Origin: Bacillus pseudomycoides | GTDB lineage: Bacteria > Bacillota > Bacilli > Bacillales > Bacillaceae_G | NCBI RefSeq assembly: GCF_002582035.1 | Contig: NZ_NUQE01000041.1 | Coordinates: forward strand, 1 to 64,000 | DNA: 64,000 bases | Direction of reading: 5' to 3' | Notes under the pieces: generated by a model | Databases searched by the model: none | What the model was told of the DNA's origin: nothing | The model's input: only the letters and a program-made list of their open reading frames with translations | Shown here: positions 49,440 to 58,771 of the stretch, in pieces | Layout of the letters: the number at the start of each line of letters is the position of its first letter | Numbering within the stretch: position 1 is the first letter of the stretch | Program-made: the position numbers and the translations under genes

Positions 49440-49515
49440 CCTAAAGAGTAGTTCACAACTTTTGTAATTGAGCTTTTTCCCCTAAAGAGTAGTTCACAAC
49501 TTTTGTAATTGAGCT
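49440..49515. repeat. 41-bp tandem duplication at the mscS 3' end
   Basis: CTAAAGAGTAGTTCACAACT and the following 14 bases (TTTGTAATTGAGCT) occur at 49441-49474 and again at 49482-49515. The repeat unit is 41 bp, not a multiple of three, and shifts the reading frame. Confidence 0.85.
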
Positions 49516-50022
49516 GTTTGAAATGAAGTAAATCTCTCCTTTTTTTGCAACTAGCCGCGTCGTACGAATCCCTACTTCTTCGATAGTACCATCGATATCA
49601 TTAATTTTCACTTTATCGCCAACTGAAAATTGATCTTCAAAAATAATAAAGAATCCTGTTACAACGTCTTTTACTAAGTTTTGTGCACCAAAACCAATTG
49701 CTAAACCGGCAACACTCACCCCAGCAAGAAGTGCTTTAATATCGACTCCTACTGTGTCTAAAACCGTCACAACTACCATGAAGTACACAACATAATGAAC
49801 AATATTTTGACAAAGCTTCGTTAATGTCGCCTCACGTCTTTCGTTCGTACGCACAGGCGCTTTGCTGCTCATCTTAAAAATTTGTTCAATCCCTGCAGAA
49901 GCTACGCGAATAACTACTTTTGCAACAATAAAAATAAGAATAATTTTTAGGATGGTTCCCCCAAAGCTTATTAATTTTTCCGGGTCTAAAATATACTCTT
50001 TAAAAAAATTACGAATATCCAA
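49453..50022 (-). pseudogene. MscS-type channel, truncated at the C-terminus
   Basis: The remaining 189 residues have two to three membrane segments and the pore helix VSVAGLAIGFGAQNLVKDVVTGFFI followed by the start of the beta domain (QFSVGDKVKINDIDGTIEEVGIRTTRL). It then ends shortly after VVNYSLGEK; full MscS proteins go on for about 80-90 residues. The 41-bp duplication changes the last residues to AQLQKL. Before duplication it would have ended RKEIV at 49415. It could still form a short channel but is probably decaying. TTG start after GAGAGGAG. Confidence 0.75.
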
Positions 50023-50042
50023 AATGGTAACTCCTCTCTTTT

Positions 50043-50084
50043 AATATGCAAAAAGCGTAAGGATTCTTACGCTTTTTGCATATT
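50043..50084. terminator. 19-bp-arm palindrome between T-box and mscS
   Basis: AATATGCAAAAAGCGTAAG, GATT, then its exact inverse. It likely ends T-box transcription or was the terminator of a lost gene. Confidence 0.7.
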
Positions 50085-50104
50085 AGTAACGAATTAAGAA
50101 ATAT

Positions 50105-50395
50105 TTTTTTGCGCGGATTTTAAAAACATAAAAAAATCGTCCCTTCAATAAGGGACGATTTTACTCATCGCGTTACCACCCTAGTTACAAGCAAAAAGCC
50201 TGCCACTTCATTCACATAACGGCTTATCGCCGTCTTTCCACTCTCGAATCAAATTCAATCGAAAAAAGATGCTCCAGAGGTGTAATTCGCGATCATTTAT
50301 GTGCTGATTTTCACCGATCATCAGCTCTCTAAAACAGGGAAATGATCACTATTGTTCCCTTTCCACGCTCAATTATTTATATACCTCTTTTTATA
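50105..50395 (-). promoter_or_regulatory. orphan T-box leader, tyrosine specifier
   Basis: The minus strand has Stem I elements, the specifier region GCGAATTACACCTCTGG with codon UAC (50284-50282), the T-box AGGGTGGTAACGCG (reading 50182-50169) and a terminator AATCGTCCCTT/AAGGGACGATT followed by T (50135-50160). The bulge UGGU suits the A discriminator of tRNA-Tyr. No tyrS follows; the next gene is truncated mscS. Confidence 0.85.
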
Positions 50396-50440
50396 ACATC
50401 ATTTATATATGCCTGTCAAATGAGCTTCTTCCTTTTTTAT

Positions 50441-50505
50441 CCCACACTAATGCACAGCAGTAGCTTGATTGGATTAGCTTGACTAACCATAAATGATAAA
50501 TGAGC
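50441..50505 (-). repeat. degenerate bcr1-like element
   Basis: TTTAT precedes and TTTAC follows. The text CCCACACTAATGCACAGCAG and GATTGG...ACTAACCAT aligns with the consensus CCCGCATTAACGGGCAGT...GATTGG...ACTAACCAT. Confidence 0.5.
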
Positions 50506-50522
50506 TTTACTTACAAAAAGGA

Positions 50523-51155
50523 CTACGGTCGTTTTTCCAGCGCTAATTTAATACCAAATGCCACAAGTACAAAACCGCTTATACCTTGAATAGCCCGCTC
50601 TGTAGACGGCTTTTTCATCCATGTCCGAATTGCATTAATTAAATAAATATAGAGTATAAACCATAGAAAGGTTAAAACTGTATATGTCATTCCCATAATA
50701 AAAAGTTGAAAAAACGTATTTACATCATGCTGTATAAATTGTGGTAAAAATGTTAGAAAGAAAATAGCTACTTTTGGATTTAACAAATTAGTAAGAAAAC
50801 CTTGCCGGAAGCAAGGAGCGCCCTGATACTTATTTTCAACTGTAAAATCCTCTATTTGTTTTCCCTTCTTCCGTAAAGACCATAATGATACGCATCCTAA
50901 ATAGATAAGATAAATAGCACCAATATATTTAAAAATAGAAAATAAAAATGCCGATTTAACAAGAATTGCGGAAATCCCAAGTACAGCTGCTAACGTATGA
51001 ATACTTAAACCGCATAGAATACCAAAAACAGTTTTCATTCCGCCTTGTTTTCCCTGCAGCATTGTATTCTGAGTTACTAATCCCGTATCAGGTCCTGGCA
51101 AAATAATAAGAAAAATTGACATAGCAATAAAAAGATAATATTGCGTCACTAACAT
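50523..51155 (-). CDS. LysE/RhtB family amino-acid exporter
   Basis: The 210-residue protein has six hydrophobic segments and the family motif MSIFLIILPGPDTGLVTQNTM near the N-terminus. LysE/RhtB members export lysine, homoserine or threonine; the actual substrate is unknown. It lies downstream of acsA on the minus strand. Confidence 0.9.
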   Translation of the reverse strand: MLVTQYYLFIAMSIFLIILPGPDTGLVTQNTMLQGKQGGMKTVFGILCGLSIHTLAAVLGISAILVKSAFLFSIFKYIGAIYLIYLGCVSLWSLRKKGKQIEDFTVENKYQGAPCFRQGFLTNLLNPKVAIFFLTFLPQFIQHDVNTFFQLFIMGMTYTVLTFLWFILYIYLINAIRTWMKKPSTERAIQGISGFVLVAFGIKLALEKRP

Positions 51156-51286
51156 CCCTCCACAGATTAAATCTTTTCTTTATCCCATTGTATTAACCTT
51201 CTTGCATTCTCTATTGCATTTTAAATATTACATATAAGTTATATGCAATGCTGAATAATTTGACCACAATTTCACTATACTCTAAG

Positions 51287-51326
51287 AAAGAAAGGCCTGA
51301 ACCAAGTGTGGTTCAGACCTTTTTTA
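51287..51326 (-). terminator. terminator of acsA
   Basis: AAAGGTCTGAACCA/TGGTTCAGGCCTTT on the minus strand with a T-rich tract. Confidence 0.85.
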
Positions 51327-53045
51327 TTAATCTTCCATCGTTGACAAGTCACCCGTTGGCAAGTTTAACTCCCAAGCCTTTAATACACGGCGCATAATTT
51401 TACCGCTTCTTGTTTTCGGTAATTTATCTCGGAATTCAATTTGTCTTGGCGCTGCATGAGCTGCAAGACCTTTTTTCACAAATTGGCGAATCTCTTCTTT
51501 TAATTCATCGGACGCTTCATATCCTGCGCGCAGTGCGATAAATGCTTTAATAATTTCTCCGCGCACTGGATCCGGAATACCAATTACACCAGCTTCAGCT
51601 ACAGCAGCGTGCTCGATTAATTTACTTTCTACTTCAAATGGACCAACGCGCTCACCTGACGTCATAATAACATCATCAATACGCCCTTGGAACCAGAAGT
51701 AGCCATCTTCATCCATATATGCAGAGTCTCCTGACACATACCAGTCTCCTGGCATGAAATAAGACTCATATTTTTGCGGGTTATTCCAAACAGCACGCAT
51801 CATCGATGGCCAGCCCTTCGCAATCGCTAAGTTCCCCATTGTATACGGCGGCACTTCATTTCCTTCATTATCAACAATTGCTGCCTTCACGCCTGGAATT
51901 GGTTTTCCCATTGACCCTGGACGAATTTCCATACAAGGATAGTTACAGATAACTTGTCCTCCCGTTTCTGTCATCCACCATGTATCATGAATGCGAAGAT
52001 GAAACACTTTCATCGCCCAGCGAATTACTTCTGGATTTAATGGCTCACCAACACTCAAAATGTGACGAAGTGCTGATAAATCATATTTTTTAAGCGTATC
52101 TTCACCAGCACCCATTAGCATGCGGAATGCTGTCGGAGCACTATACCAAACCGTTACACCATAATCTTGCAACGCTTCATACCATGCCTCTGGACTAAAG
52201 CGTCCTCCTACAATAACGTTTGACGCCCCGACTAACCACGGTGCAAATATACCGTAGGCAGTTCCTGTTACCCAGCCTGGATCAGCTGTGCACCAGTATA
52301 CATCGTCTTCTTTTAAATCCAACACCCATTTTGCTGTTTGATAATGCTGCACCATTGCATTTTGAACGTGCAGTACCCCTTTTGGTTTCCCTGTAGAACC
52401 AGATGTATAATGTAAAATGAGTCCATCTTCTCTTCCAAGCCATTCAATATTTAACTTATTGGAAGCTTGTTCAAAGAGTGGATTGAATGCTGTAATTTTA
52501 CCGCCTTCTTCTACATTTTCACCAACAACTAATACCGTTTTTAATGCTGGTAAATCATTAAGAGGTATACGCTCTAACAATTCTGGTGTTGTTACAAGCA
52601 CCTTTGCTTCACTATCCACTAAACGGTCGCATACAGCCGCTTCCATGAAAGCTTCAAATAGCGGTCCTACGATTGCTCCTAGCTTTACCGCACCAAGTAA
52701 AGCAAAATATAATTCCGGTGAACGCGGCATAAAAATAAAGACGCGATCGCCTTTTTCAACATCTCCATAATTTTTCAAGACATTTCCTGCTTTATTCGAC
52801 AACTCCATCATTTCTTTAAATGTATATTTTTCTTTTCTCTCGCCATCTTGATAATATAATGCTACTTTATTTTTCCGGTGGGATTTTGCATGTCGATCAA
52901 TTGCTTCGTAAGCCATATTTACTCGCCCAGTTTCATGCCAAGAAAAGTTTTGATTTACTTCTTCCCAATTAAAATTTTGATATGCTTCATCATAGTTCAA
53001 CAAATTATTTTCACCTTTAATTACTGGAAGCGTTTCTACTTTCAT
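51327..53045 (-). CDS. acsA: Acetyl-CoA synthetase AcsA
   Basis: AcsA makes acetyl-CoA from acetate, ATP and CoA. The 572-residue protein has LHYTSGSTGKPKGVLH near residue 215, WWMTETGGQ, WYVSGDSAYMDEDGYFWFQGR and the C-terminal LPKTRSGKIMRRVL whose lysine is acetylated to switch the enzyme off. It is divergent from acuABC, which controls this acetylation. Confidence 0.97.
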   Translation of the reverse strand: MKVETLPVIKGENNLLNYDEAYQNFNWEEVNQNFSWHETGRVNMAYEAIDRHAKSHRKNKVALYYQDGERKEKYTFKEMMELSNKAGNVLKNYGDVEKGDRVFIFMPRSPELYFALLGAVKLGAIVGPLFEAFMEAAVCDRLVDSEAKVLVTTPELLERIPLNDLPALKTVLVVGENVEEGGKITAFNPLFEQASNKLNIEWLGREDGLILHYTSGSTGKPKGVLHVQNAMVQHYQTAKWVLDLKEDDVYWCTADPGWVTGTAYGIFAPWLVGASNVIVGGRFSPEAWYEALQDYGVTVWYSAPTAFRMLMGAGEDTLKKYDLSALRHILSVGEPLNPEVIRWAMKVFHLRIHDTWWMTETGGQVICNYPCMEIRPGSMGKPIPGVKAAIVDNEGNEVPPYTMGNLAIAKGWPSMMRAVWNNPQKYESYFMPGDWYVSGDSAYMDEDGYFWFQGRIDDVIMTSGERVGPFEVESKLIEHAAVAEAGVIGIPDPVRGEIIKAFIALRAGYEASDELKEEIRQFVKKGLAAHAAPRQIEFRDKLPKTRSGKIMRRVLKAWELNLPTGDLSTMED

Positions 53046-53231
53046 TCTTTACATCCCCCTTCTATGTACTCTATGTATCTATTATAAATATATTTTTTAT
53101 AATTTTCAGTATTTTTTACAAATTTCGCACAAATTTTTTACTGACAAATTTCGATTCACATCGCATACTGAGTACAGTAGTATGAAAATAGATAGTAGAT
53201 TCACAAAGCTCTAAAGGTGGTGAGCCTAAAA

Positions 53232-53864
53232 TTGATTCATAGTAAAGTGTACAATGTAAGAAACTTGAAAACGCCGAAAGGAACTTTAGTTATTGAAGGT
53301 CCTGTCCAAGCACATAATTTAGAAATGTATGAGTTTCATTCTGATTTAGTTGCCTTTCGACCTGCCGATCAACAATATAAAGCCATTGTCGAAATTTCTA
53401 AGTTACCGGAAGCCCGCATCATTATTGCTCGTCATGAACAAATAATTGTTGGCTATGTAACCTATTTATATCCCGATCCGCTTGAAAGATGGTCTGAAGG
53501 GAAAATGGACAATTTAATCGAACTTGGTGCCATTGAAGTTGCATCAGATTTTCGTGGATGTGCTGTCGGAAAGAGTTTATTAGAAGTTTCCATGATGGAT
53601 GATCACATGGAAGATTATATTATTTTAACAACTGAGTATTATTGGCACTGGGACTTAAAACAAACCGGTTTAAATGTTTGGGAATATCGAAAAGTAATGG
53701 AAAAAATGATGAATGCCGGTGGACTTGAATGGATGGCAACGGACGATCCTGAAATTTGTTCACATCCAGCAAACTGCTTAATGGTTCGCATCGGAAAACG
53801 CGTTGACACGCAATCCATTCAAAAGTTTGACCGCCTACGCTTCCAAAATCGTTTCATGTACTAA
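53232..53864 (+). CDS. acuA: Acetyltransferase AcuA
   Basis: AcuA acetylates and inactivates AcsA. The 210-residue GNAT-fold protein has VASDFRGCAVGKSLLEVSM as the acetyl-CoA loop. I choose TTG at 53232 because the resulting MIHSKVYNV terminus matches the length (210) and start of B. subtilis AcuA, and AAAGGTGG lies 11 nt upstream; GTG codons at 53217 overlap the binding site. Confidence 0.92.
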   Translation: MIHSKVYNVRNLKTPKGTLVIEGPVQAHNLEMYEFHSDLVAFRPADQQYKAIVEISKLPEARIIIARHEQIIVGYVTYLYPDPLERWSEGKMDNLIELGAIEVASDFRGCAVGKSLLEVSMMDDHMEDYIILTTEYYWHWDLKQTGLNVWEYRKVMEKMMNAGGLEWMATDDPEICSHPANCLMVRIGKRVDTQSIQKFDRLRFQNRFMY

Positions 53865-53879
53865 AAGGGGGATTACATC

Positions 53880-54524
53880 ATGATTGTTGAAGAAATTATG
53901 AATCAAAATGTAACAGCGCTGCGCCCAACTGACACGATTGAAACAGCTTTAAGAACATTAGCAGCAAAAAACATCCGTCACATTCCAGTTGTAAATGAAA
54001 AATATGAAGTTGTTGGGATTATTTCCGACCGTGACGTTCGAGATGCAAGTCCATCTATTCTTGATGAACACGTTTCAATGGATGCTCTTAAAGAGCCGAT
54101 TGAACGTATTATGAAGCATCCCGTTATGACATGTCATCCCCTTGACTTCGTTGAAGAAATTGCCACTTTATTTTTTGAAAATAAAATTGGCTGCCTTCCT
54201 GTTACAAAAAGCGGTAAGCTTGTAGGTATTATTTCAGAATCGACTGTACTGCATACGCTCGTCAAATTAACAGGTGCTCATCAACCAAGTTCACAAATTG
54301 AAATTCAAATAAAAAATGAACCTGGTATTCTCGGAAAAGTTGTTGCTGTTTTCAGCGAATTGAAAATTAACATTGTGAGCGTTCTCGTCTATCCAGCAAA
54401 AGAAGAGAGCGATAAAGTTCTTGTTTTCCGCATTCAAACAATGAATCCTCTTAAAGCAATTGAAGAGCTAGAACAAAAAGGCTACCATGTGTTATGGCCG
54501 AATATCGCGGGGATGGGAACATGA
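53880..54524 (+). CDS. acuB: AcuB, CBS-ACT domain protein
   Basis: The 214-residue protein has two CBS domains (residues 1-135) and a C-terminal ACT domain (about 140-214). It is the middle gene of acuABC. The role is unclear; CBS domains suggest adenine nucleotide sensing. Its stop overlaps the acuC start (ATGA). Confidence 0.93.
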   Translation: MIVEEIMNQNVTALRPTDTIETALRTLAAKNIRHIPVVNEKYEVVGIISDRDVRDASPSILDEHVSMDALKEPIERIMKHPVMTCHPLDFVEEIATLFFENKIGCLPVTKSGKLVGIISESTVLHTLVKLTGAHQPSSQIEIQIKNEPGILGKVVAVFSELKINIVSVLVYPAKEESDKVLVFRIQTMNPLKAIEELEQKGYHVLWPNIAGMGT

Positions 54525-55687
54525 AAAATGTATTCATTTACTCAGAAGATTATCAGGGCTATTCCTTTAGTCCTGATCATCCTTTTAATCAGCTTCGTGT
54601 AAAGCTGACATATGATTTGCTACAAAAAGGAGGATTCATACACCCTTCACAAGTCATTCCACCACGAATTGCAACAGATGAAGAAATTGCTCTCATTCAT
54701 ACAGAGGAGTACATAAATGCGGTAAAACGTGCTGGAGAAGGAACGCTAGAAAAATCGATTGCAATGTCCTATGGTCTTGGAACAGAAGATACGCCAATGT
54801 TTGCCAATATGCATGAAGCAAGCGCCCTTCTTGTTGGGGGGACATTAACTGCGGTCGATGCAATCTTTGAGGGAAAAGCAGAACATGCCCTAAATTTAGG
54901 CGGGGGATTGCACCATGGATTCCGCGGCAAAGCATCTGGCTTTTGTATTTATAATGACAGTTCAATCGCTATTAAGTATATGCAGCAAAAATATGGTCTT
55001 CGTGTTTTATACATTGATACAGACGCCCATCATGGCGATGGTGTGCAGTGGTCCTTTTATGATGATCCTAACGTATGCACAATTTCCTTGCATGAAACAG
55101 GACGTTACTTATTTCCAGGAACGGGTGCTGTAAACGAACGTGGTCAAGGGAATGGATACAGCTATTCTTTTAACGTTCCTCTTGATGCTTTTACAGAAGA
55201 CGATTCATTTATACATGCATATCGCACCGTTATTCGTGAAGTCGCTGACTATTTCAAACCAGATATTATTTTAACGCAAAACGGGGCTGATGCTCATTAC
55301 TACGACCCTCTAACACATCTTTGTTCAACGATACAAATTTACCGTGAAATCCCGAGACTTGCTCATGAAATTGCTCATGAATATTGTAACGGCCGCTGGA
55401 TTGCAGTTGGCGGAGGCGGCTATGATATGTGGCGCGTCGTCCCAAGAGCGTGGGCACTCATTTGGCTCGAAATGAACAACATCCAAAACATCTCAGGTTA
55501 TCTCCCTCCAGAATGGATTGAAGCTTGGAAAGGACAAGCTCAAACAACTCTCCCACTTACCTGGGAAGACCCAGACAACATGTATAAACCGATTCCACGC
55601 AAACAAGAAATTGAAGAGAAAAATGAATTAACTGTAGCCAAATCTCTTGAAATTATTCGGAATAATACAAAAAAGGCGTTATATTAA
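54521..55687 (+). CDS. acuC: Lysine deacetylase AcuC
   Basis: AcuC removes the acetyl group from AcsA and restores activity. The 388-residue protein is a class I histone-deacetylase homologue with GGGLHHGFRGKASGFCIYND, the metal site DTDAHHGDGVQWSFY and the later QNGADAHYYDPLTH. The ATG overlaps the acuB stop. Confidence 0.95.
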   Translation: MKNVFIYSEDYQGYSFSPDHPFNQLRVKLTYDLLQKGGFIHPSQVIPPRIATDEEIALIHTEEYINAVKRAGEGTLEKSIAMSYGLGTEDTPMFANMHEASALLVGGTLTAVDAIFEGKAEHALNLGGGLHHGFRGKASGFCIYNDSSIAIKYMQQKYGLRVLYIDTDAHHGDGVQWSFYDDPNVCTISLHETGRYLFPGTGAVNERGQGNGYSYSFNVPLDAFTEDDSFIHAYRTVIREVADYFKPDIILTQNGADAHYYDPLTHLCSTIQIYREIPRLAHEIAHEYCNGRWIAVGGGGYDMWRVVPRAWALIWLEMNNIQNISGYLPPEWIEAWKGQAQTTLPLTWEDPDNMYKPIPRKQEIEEKNELTVAKSLEIIRNNTKKALY

Positions 55688-55689
55688 AT

Positions 55690-55723
55690 AAAAGAATAGG
55701 AGATTTTCTCCTATTCTTTTTTA
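55690..55723 (+). terminator. terminator of acuC
   Basis: AAAGAATAGGAG/CTCCTATTCTTT then T. Confidence 0.9.
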
Positions 55724-55740
55724 TGGAAGGAGATATTTTC

Positions 55741-56598
55741 ATGTGGAAACAACAATTTATACATACAGAGAGAGGAACATTTGAACTATTTACAAAAGGA
55801 AACGGAGAACCTCTCTGTGTGACACACCTATATTCACAGTTTAACGAAACAGGAGACTACTTTGCTGATAGCTTTACATCATCACATCAAGTTATATTAA
55901 TTAACTTAAAAGATGCAGGTAATTCCGTAACTGCTTGTAAAGAAGAAGAATTAAGTATGGAAGAAACAGTTGAAGACCTAGAAGCAATTCGAGAAACGCT
56001 GAACATTTCATCATGGCATTTTGCGGGACATTCTACCGGCGGCATGCTTGGGCTGATGTACGCTATAAACCATCCACAGTCATTACAATCGTTAGTAGTA
56101 GTTGGCGCTGCTGCTAGTGATTACACAAAAATGAAAGATTGCATTTACCATCCAGAGCATCCTCAGTTTACATATATGCAGCAACTCATTGAAGATCTGA
56201 AACTGCCTCATCTTACGAAAGAAGAAAAACACGCCTTATCAATCAAGCGTACAAAGTTATCTTTATATCATCCAGAGCAGTATGAAACATACTTTTCAAA
56301 ACCAATTTATAAAACAATGACCGCAAGCCGTATGAACTATTTTTCAAAAGAATTTCGTAGCTTTGATTTAAGAGAACAACTTTCTAGCGTAACAACAAAA
56401 ACATTAATCATTTGTGGAAAACACGATGTTCAATGTCCCATTGCCTCTTCCCTACAAATACATCAAGGCATACGAAACTCTTCTTTTATTCCTTTTGAAC
56501 ACAGCAATCATTATCCGTTTTTAGAAGAGAAAGAGAAATTTCCATCTGTTATTACAGCATTCTATCATTCTTTGAAAGAAGGAAGTGGACAAGTATAA
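55741..56598 (+). CDS. Alpha/beta hydrolase
   Basis: The 285-residue hydrolase has the nucleophile elbow GHSTGGMLG near residue 96, a likely acid residue in CGKHDVQCP and the histidine in EHSNHYPF near the C-terminus. It resembles proline iminopeptidase-like or esterase hydrolases; substrate unknown. AAGGAGA precedes ATG 55741. Confidence 0.88.
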   Translation: MWKQQFIHTERGTFELFTKGNGEPLCVTHLYSQFNETGDYFADSFTSSHQVILINLKDAGNSVTACKEEELSMEETVEDLEAIRETLNISSWHFAGHSTGGMLGLMYAINHPQSLQSLVVVGAAASDYTKMKDCIYHPEHPQFTYMQQLIEDLKLPHLTKEEKHALSIKRTKLSLYHPEQYETYFSKPIYKTMTASRMNYFSKEFRSFDLREQLSSVTTKTLIICGKHDVQCPIASSLQIHQGIRNSSFIPFEHSNHYPFLEEKEKFPSVITAFYHSLKEGSGQV

Positions 56599-56652
56599 TG
56601 CTTCAAAATGAGATAAAAGAGCATTGTTATTTGAATACGAGGAGCTATTTTT

Positions 56653-57126
56653 ATGGAAACCAATAAGTATTTTTTGTATTTAGGAGTGATATGGACACTA
56701 CTATTTTCTGGCTTGAGTTTCTATTGGGCAGCAGGAGGCATGTTTGGTGTTAGATCCCTAGGAGGTGCAATTTATGAAATGGCATTAAATCCAACGCCAT
56801 CGTTTGTAGCAATAGTTTGGATGACTGGATTCATAAAATTGCTCGGAGTAGTATTACTCATAATGTTGTTAATTAAATGGGGAAATTCTCGGGTTCAAAA
56901 GTCTCTCTATCTCATAATAAAAGTTTGTGGACTTTTACTTTTTTTATACGGCTTGTTCAATTTCATAACAATATCTTTGAGTACAATTGGTGTTTTAAAC
57001 CTTGCATTAGATAGATATGCTACCTTCTGGCGATTAGTACTTTGGGAGCCTTACTGGATGATCGGAGGTATATTTTACTTTTTTTCTATTAAAAAAGCTA
57101 GAGAATGTAGAGTTGTAACGACATAG
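56653..57126 (+). CDS. DUF3995 membrane protein
   Basis: The 157-residue protein has four transmembrane segments (about residues 8-28, 52-77, 84-108 and 128-148). The early FYWAAGGMFGVRSLGG fits DUF3995. No function is known. It follows the hydrolase gene by 54 bp. Confidence 0.75.
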   Translation: METNKYFLYLGVIWTLLFSGLSFYWAAGGMFGVRSLGGAIYEMALNPTPSFVAIVWMTGFIKLLGVVLLIMLLIKWGNSRVQKSLYLIIKVCGLLLFLYGLFNFITISLSTIGVLNLALDRYATFWRLVLWEPYWMIGGIFYFFSIKKARECRVVTT

Positions 57127-57127
57127 C

Positions 57128-57271
57128 GCTCATTTTCCAGATATTGAAGAAACAGAAACGTATGCGATGATCATTAAAGAGTTTCTTCATCTACAAATCA
57201 AGTTTCTTTTTGTATCCTTAAACCAAATCCATTATCTTTTGAATATTTTCATGAGAAATGAAAGAACTTAA
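57128..57271 (+). pseudogene. relic of an alpha/beta hydrolase C-terminus
   Basis: Directly after the DUF3995 stop, the sequence reads AHFPDIEETETYAMIIKEFL in an open frame without a start. The H-FPDIEE...KEFL pattern is typical of the end of small alpha/beta hydrolases, starting at the catalytic histidine. The rest of the gene is gone. Confidence 0.5.
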
Positions 57272-57327
57272 TAAAAAAGGCGCTATCATGACAACATGTA
57301 TGGCACTACATCAAGAAGGTGAGTACC

Positions 57328-58086
57328 ATGAAACGATTTCTAATTTTATTCTCCCTATTTACAGTTATAACAGGCTGGTCTGCTAAACAATCTTCCACTA
57401 AAGAGCACCAGTCCCGTTCCACTCATGAAGAAACCGAAGTAACGAAAAATGTAAAATATTCACCGCAACCTGCAGCTCCCCCAAAACAAGAAAAGGTTAT
57501 TTTAGATGTACCGCTCATACCTCAAAAACCCGAGCTGAAATTCGGCTGTGAAGTAACGAGCTTAGCAATGGTACTGCAGCATGCTGGCGTGAAGGTCAAT
57601 AAAATGCAGTTAGCAAATCATATAAAAAAAGACAATGATCCGTCGTCTGTCGGCAAAGACGGGGACATTCTTGAATGGGGAGACCCTAAAGAAGGTTTTG
57701 TTGGAGATATAACGGGAAAAACTATGGGATTTGCCGTTTACGTTGAGCCGCTACAAGAATTAATGGAACAGTATCTTCCAAATCGCACAGTCAATTTAAC
57801 AGAAAAATCTTTTGATGATGTGCTAACTCAAGTCAACATGGGTAAACCTGTAGTAGTTTGGACAACAGGGGATTACAAACTTCCTGACAAATGGGCATCC
57901 TGGAAACATGGCAACGAAGACATTATAGCCCCTCTAGATTTACACGTTGTTGTACTCGTAGGTTTTGAAAATGGATACGTTTATATTAATGATCCTTTAA
58001 CTGAGAAAAAAGCACTTAAGGTAAACAAAGAAACGTTTATTCAATCTTGGAATGCATTAGGAAAGCAGGCGTTGTCGTATCAATAA
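57328..58086 (+). CDS. C39-like cysteine peptidase family protein, altered lipobox
   Basis: The 252-residue protein has an N-terminal export signal (residues 1-16), a low-complexity spacer and a peptidase_C39_2 domain with Cys in KFGCEVTSLAMVLQHAGV and His in LDLHVVVLVGF. The segment VITGWSA looks like a lipobox in which Trp17 replaces the lipid-bearing cysteine, so it may be released or anchored only by the uncleaved helix. AAGGTGAG precedes ATG 57328. Confidence 0.85.
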   Translation: MKRFLILFSLFTVITGWSAKQSSTKEHQSRSTHEETEVTKNVKYSPQPAAPPKQEKVILDVPLIPQKPELKFGCEVTSLAMVLQHAGVKVNKMQLANHIKKDNDPSSVGKDGDILEWGDPKEGFVGDITGKTMGFAVYVEPLQELMEQYLPNRTVNLTEKSFDDVLTQVNMGKPVVVWTTGDYKLPDKWASWKHGNEDIIAPLDLHVVVLVGFENGYVYINDPLTEKKALKVNKETFIQSWNALGKQALSYQ

Positions 58087-58132
58087 ATTGTCACACGATA
58101 ATAAGTAACTAAGGGACATGAACTTGTTTCCC

Positions 58133-58170
58133 AAAAAAGAATGTGCGCATTACAAGCACATTCTTTTTTT
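58133..58170 (+). terminator. terminator of the C39-like gene
   Basis: AAAAAAGAATGTGC/GCACATTCTTTTTTT. Confidence 0.9.
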
Positions 58171-58325
58171 GTTATCTTGTTAGAAACTTACATAAAAGGA
58201 AAACGTATTCAGTTTTCCGAATTCACTTTCATTTCCTTTCACTCTTTATTTCTACATTAAATCTATATACAATGGGATAGAAATTATAATTTTATATATA
58301 ATCGTAGAAAGGAATGAACTCATAC

Positions 58326-58727
58326 ATGTTAAACGAATTCAAAAAGTTTGCTTTAAAGGGAAATGTTGTTGATTTAGCTGTCGGGGTTATTATCGGTGGC
58401 GCATTTGGTAAAATCGTAAGTTCTTTAGTAAGCGACATCATTATGCCTTTACTTGGTTTACTAATTGGGGGCGTTGATTTTACAGGACTACATTTCAAAG
58501 TTGGTAATGCTTCTGTAGAATACGGAAACTTCATTCAAACAGTCTTTGACTTCTTAATCGTCGCATTCTCCATCTTCATGTTCATCAAACTATTTAATAA
58601 ACTAACATTCAAGAAAGAAGAAGAAAAGAAAGAAGAAATCCCAGCACCAACAAAAGAAGAAGTGCTTCTTACAGAAATTCGTGATTTATTAAAACAACAA
58701 AACGTATCAAAAGACAAAGCATCATAA
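58326..58727 (+). CDS. mscL: Large-conductance mechanosensitive channel MscL
   Basis: MscL opens on hypo-osmotic shock. The 133-residue protein starts [20 protein letters not shown] with TM1 [19 protein letters not shown] and TM2 near residues 72-95, then a charged C-terminal helix. ATG at 58326 fits the family start; an ATG at 58314 would add four residues. Confidence 0.95.
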   Translation: MLNEFKKFALKGNVVDLAVGVIIGGAFGKIVSSLVSDIIMPLLGLLIGGVDFTGLHFKVGNASVEYGNFIQTVFDFLIVAFSIFMFIKLFNKLTFKKEEEKKEEIPAPTKEEVLLTEIRDLLKQQNVSKDKAS

Positions 58728-58734
58728 TATAGAC

Positions 58735-58771
58735 AAAAGAGAGCAGACAATAGATCTGCTCTCTCTTTTTT
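58735..58771 (+). terminator. terminator of mscL
   Basis: AAAAGAGAGCAGA pairs with TCTGCTCTCTCTTTT. Confidence 0.85.

Noticed and set aside
49453-50395. T-box as the regulator of mscS
   Set aside because: A 19-bp-arm palindrome separates them and a mechanosensitive channel is not a logical target of tRNA-Tyr sensing.
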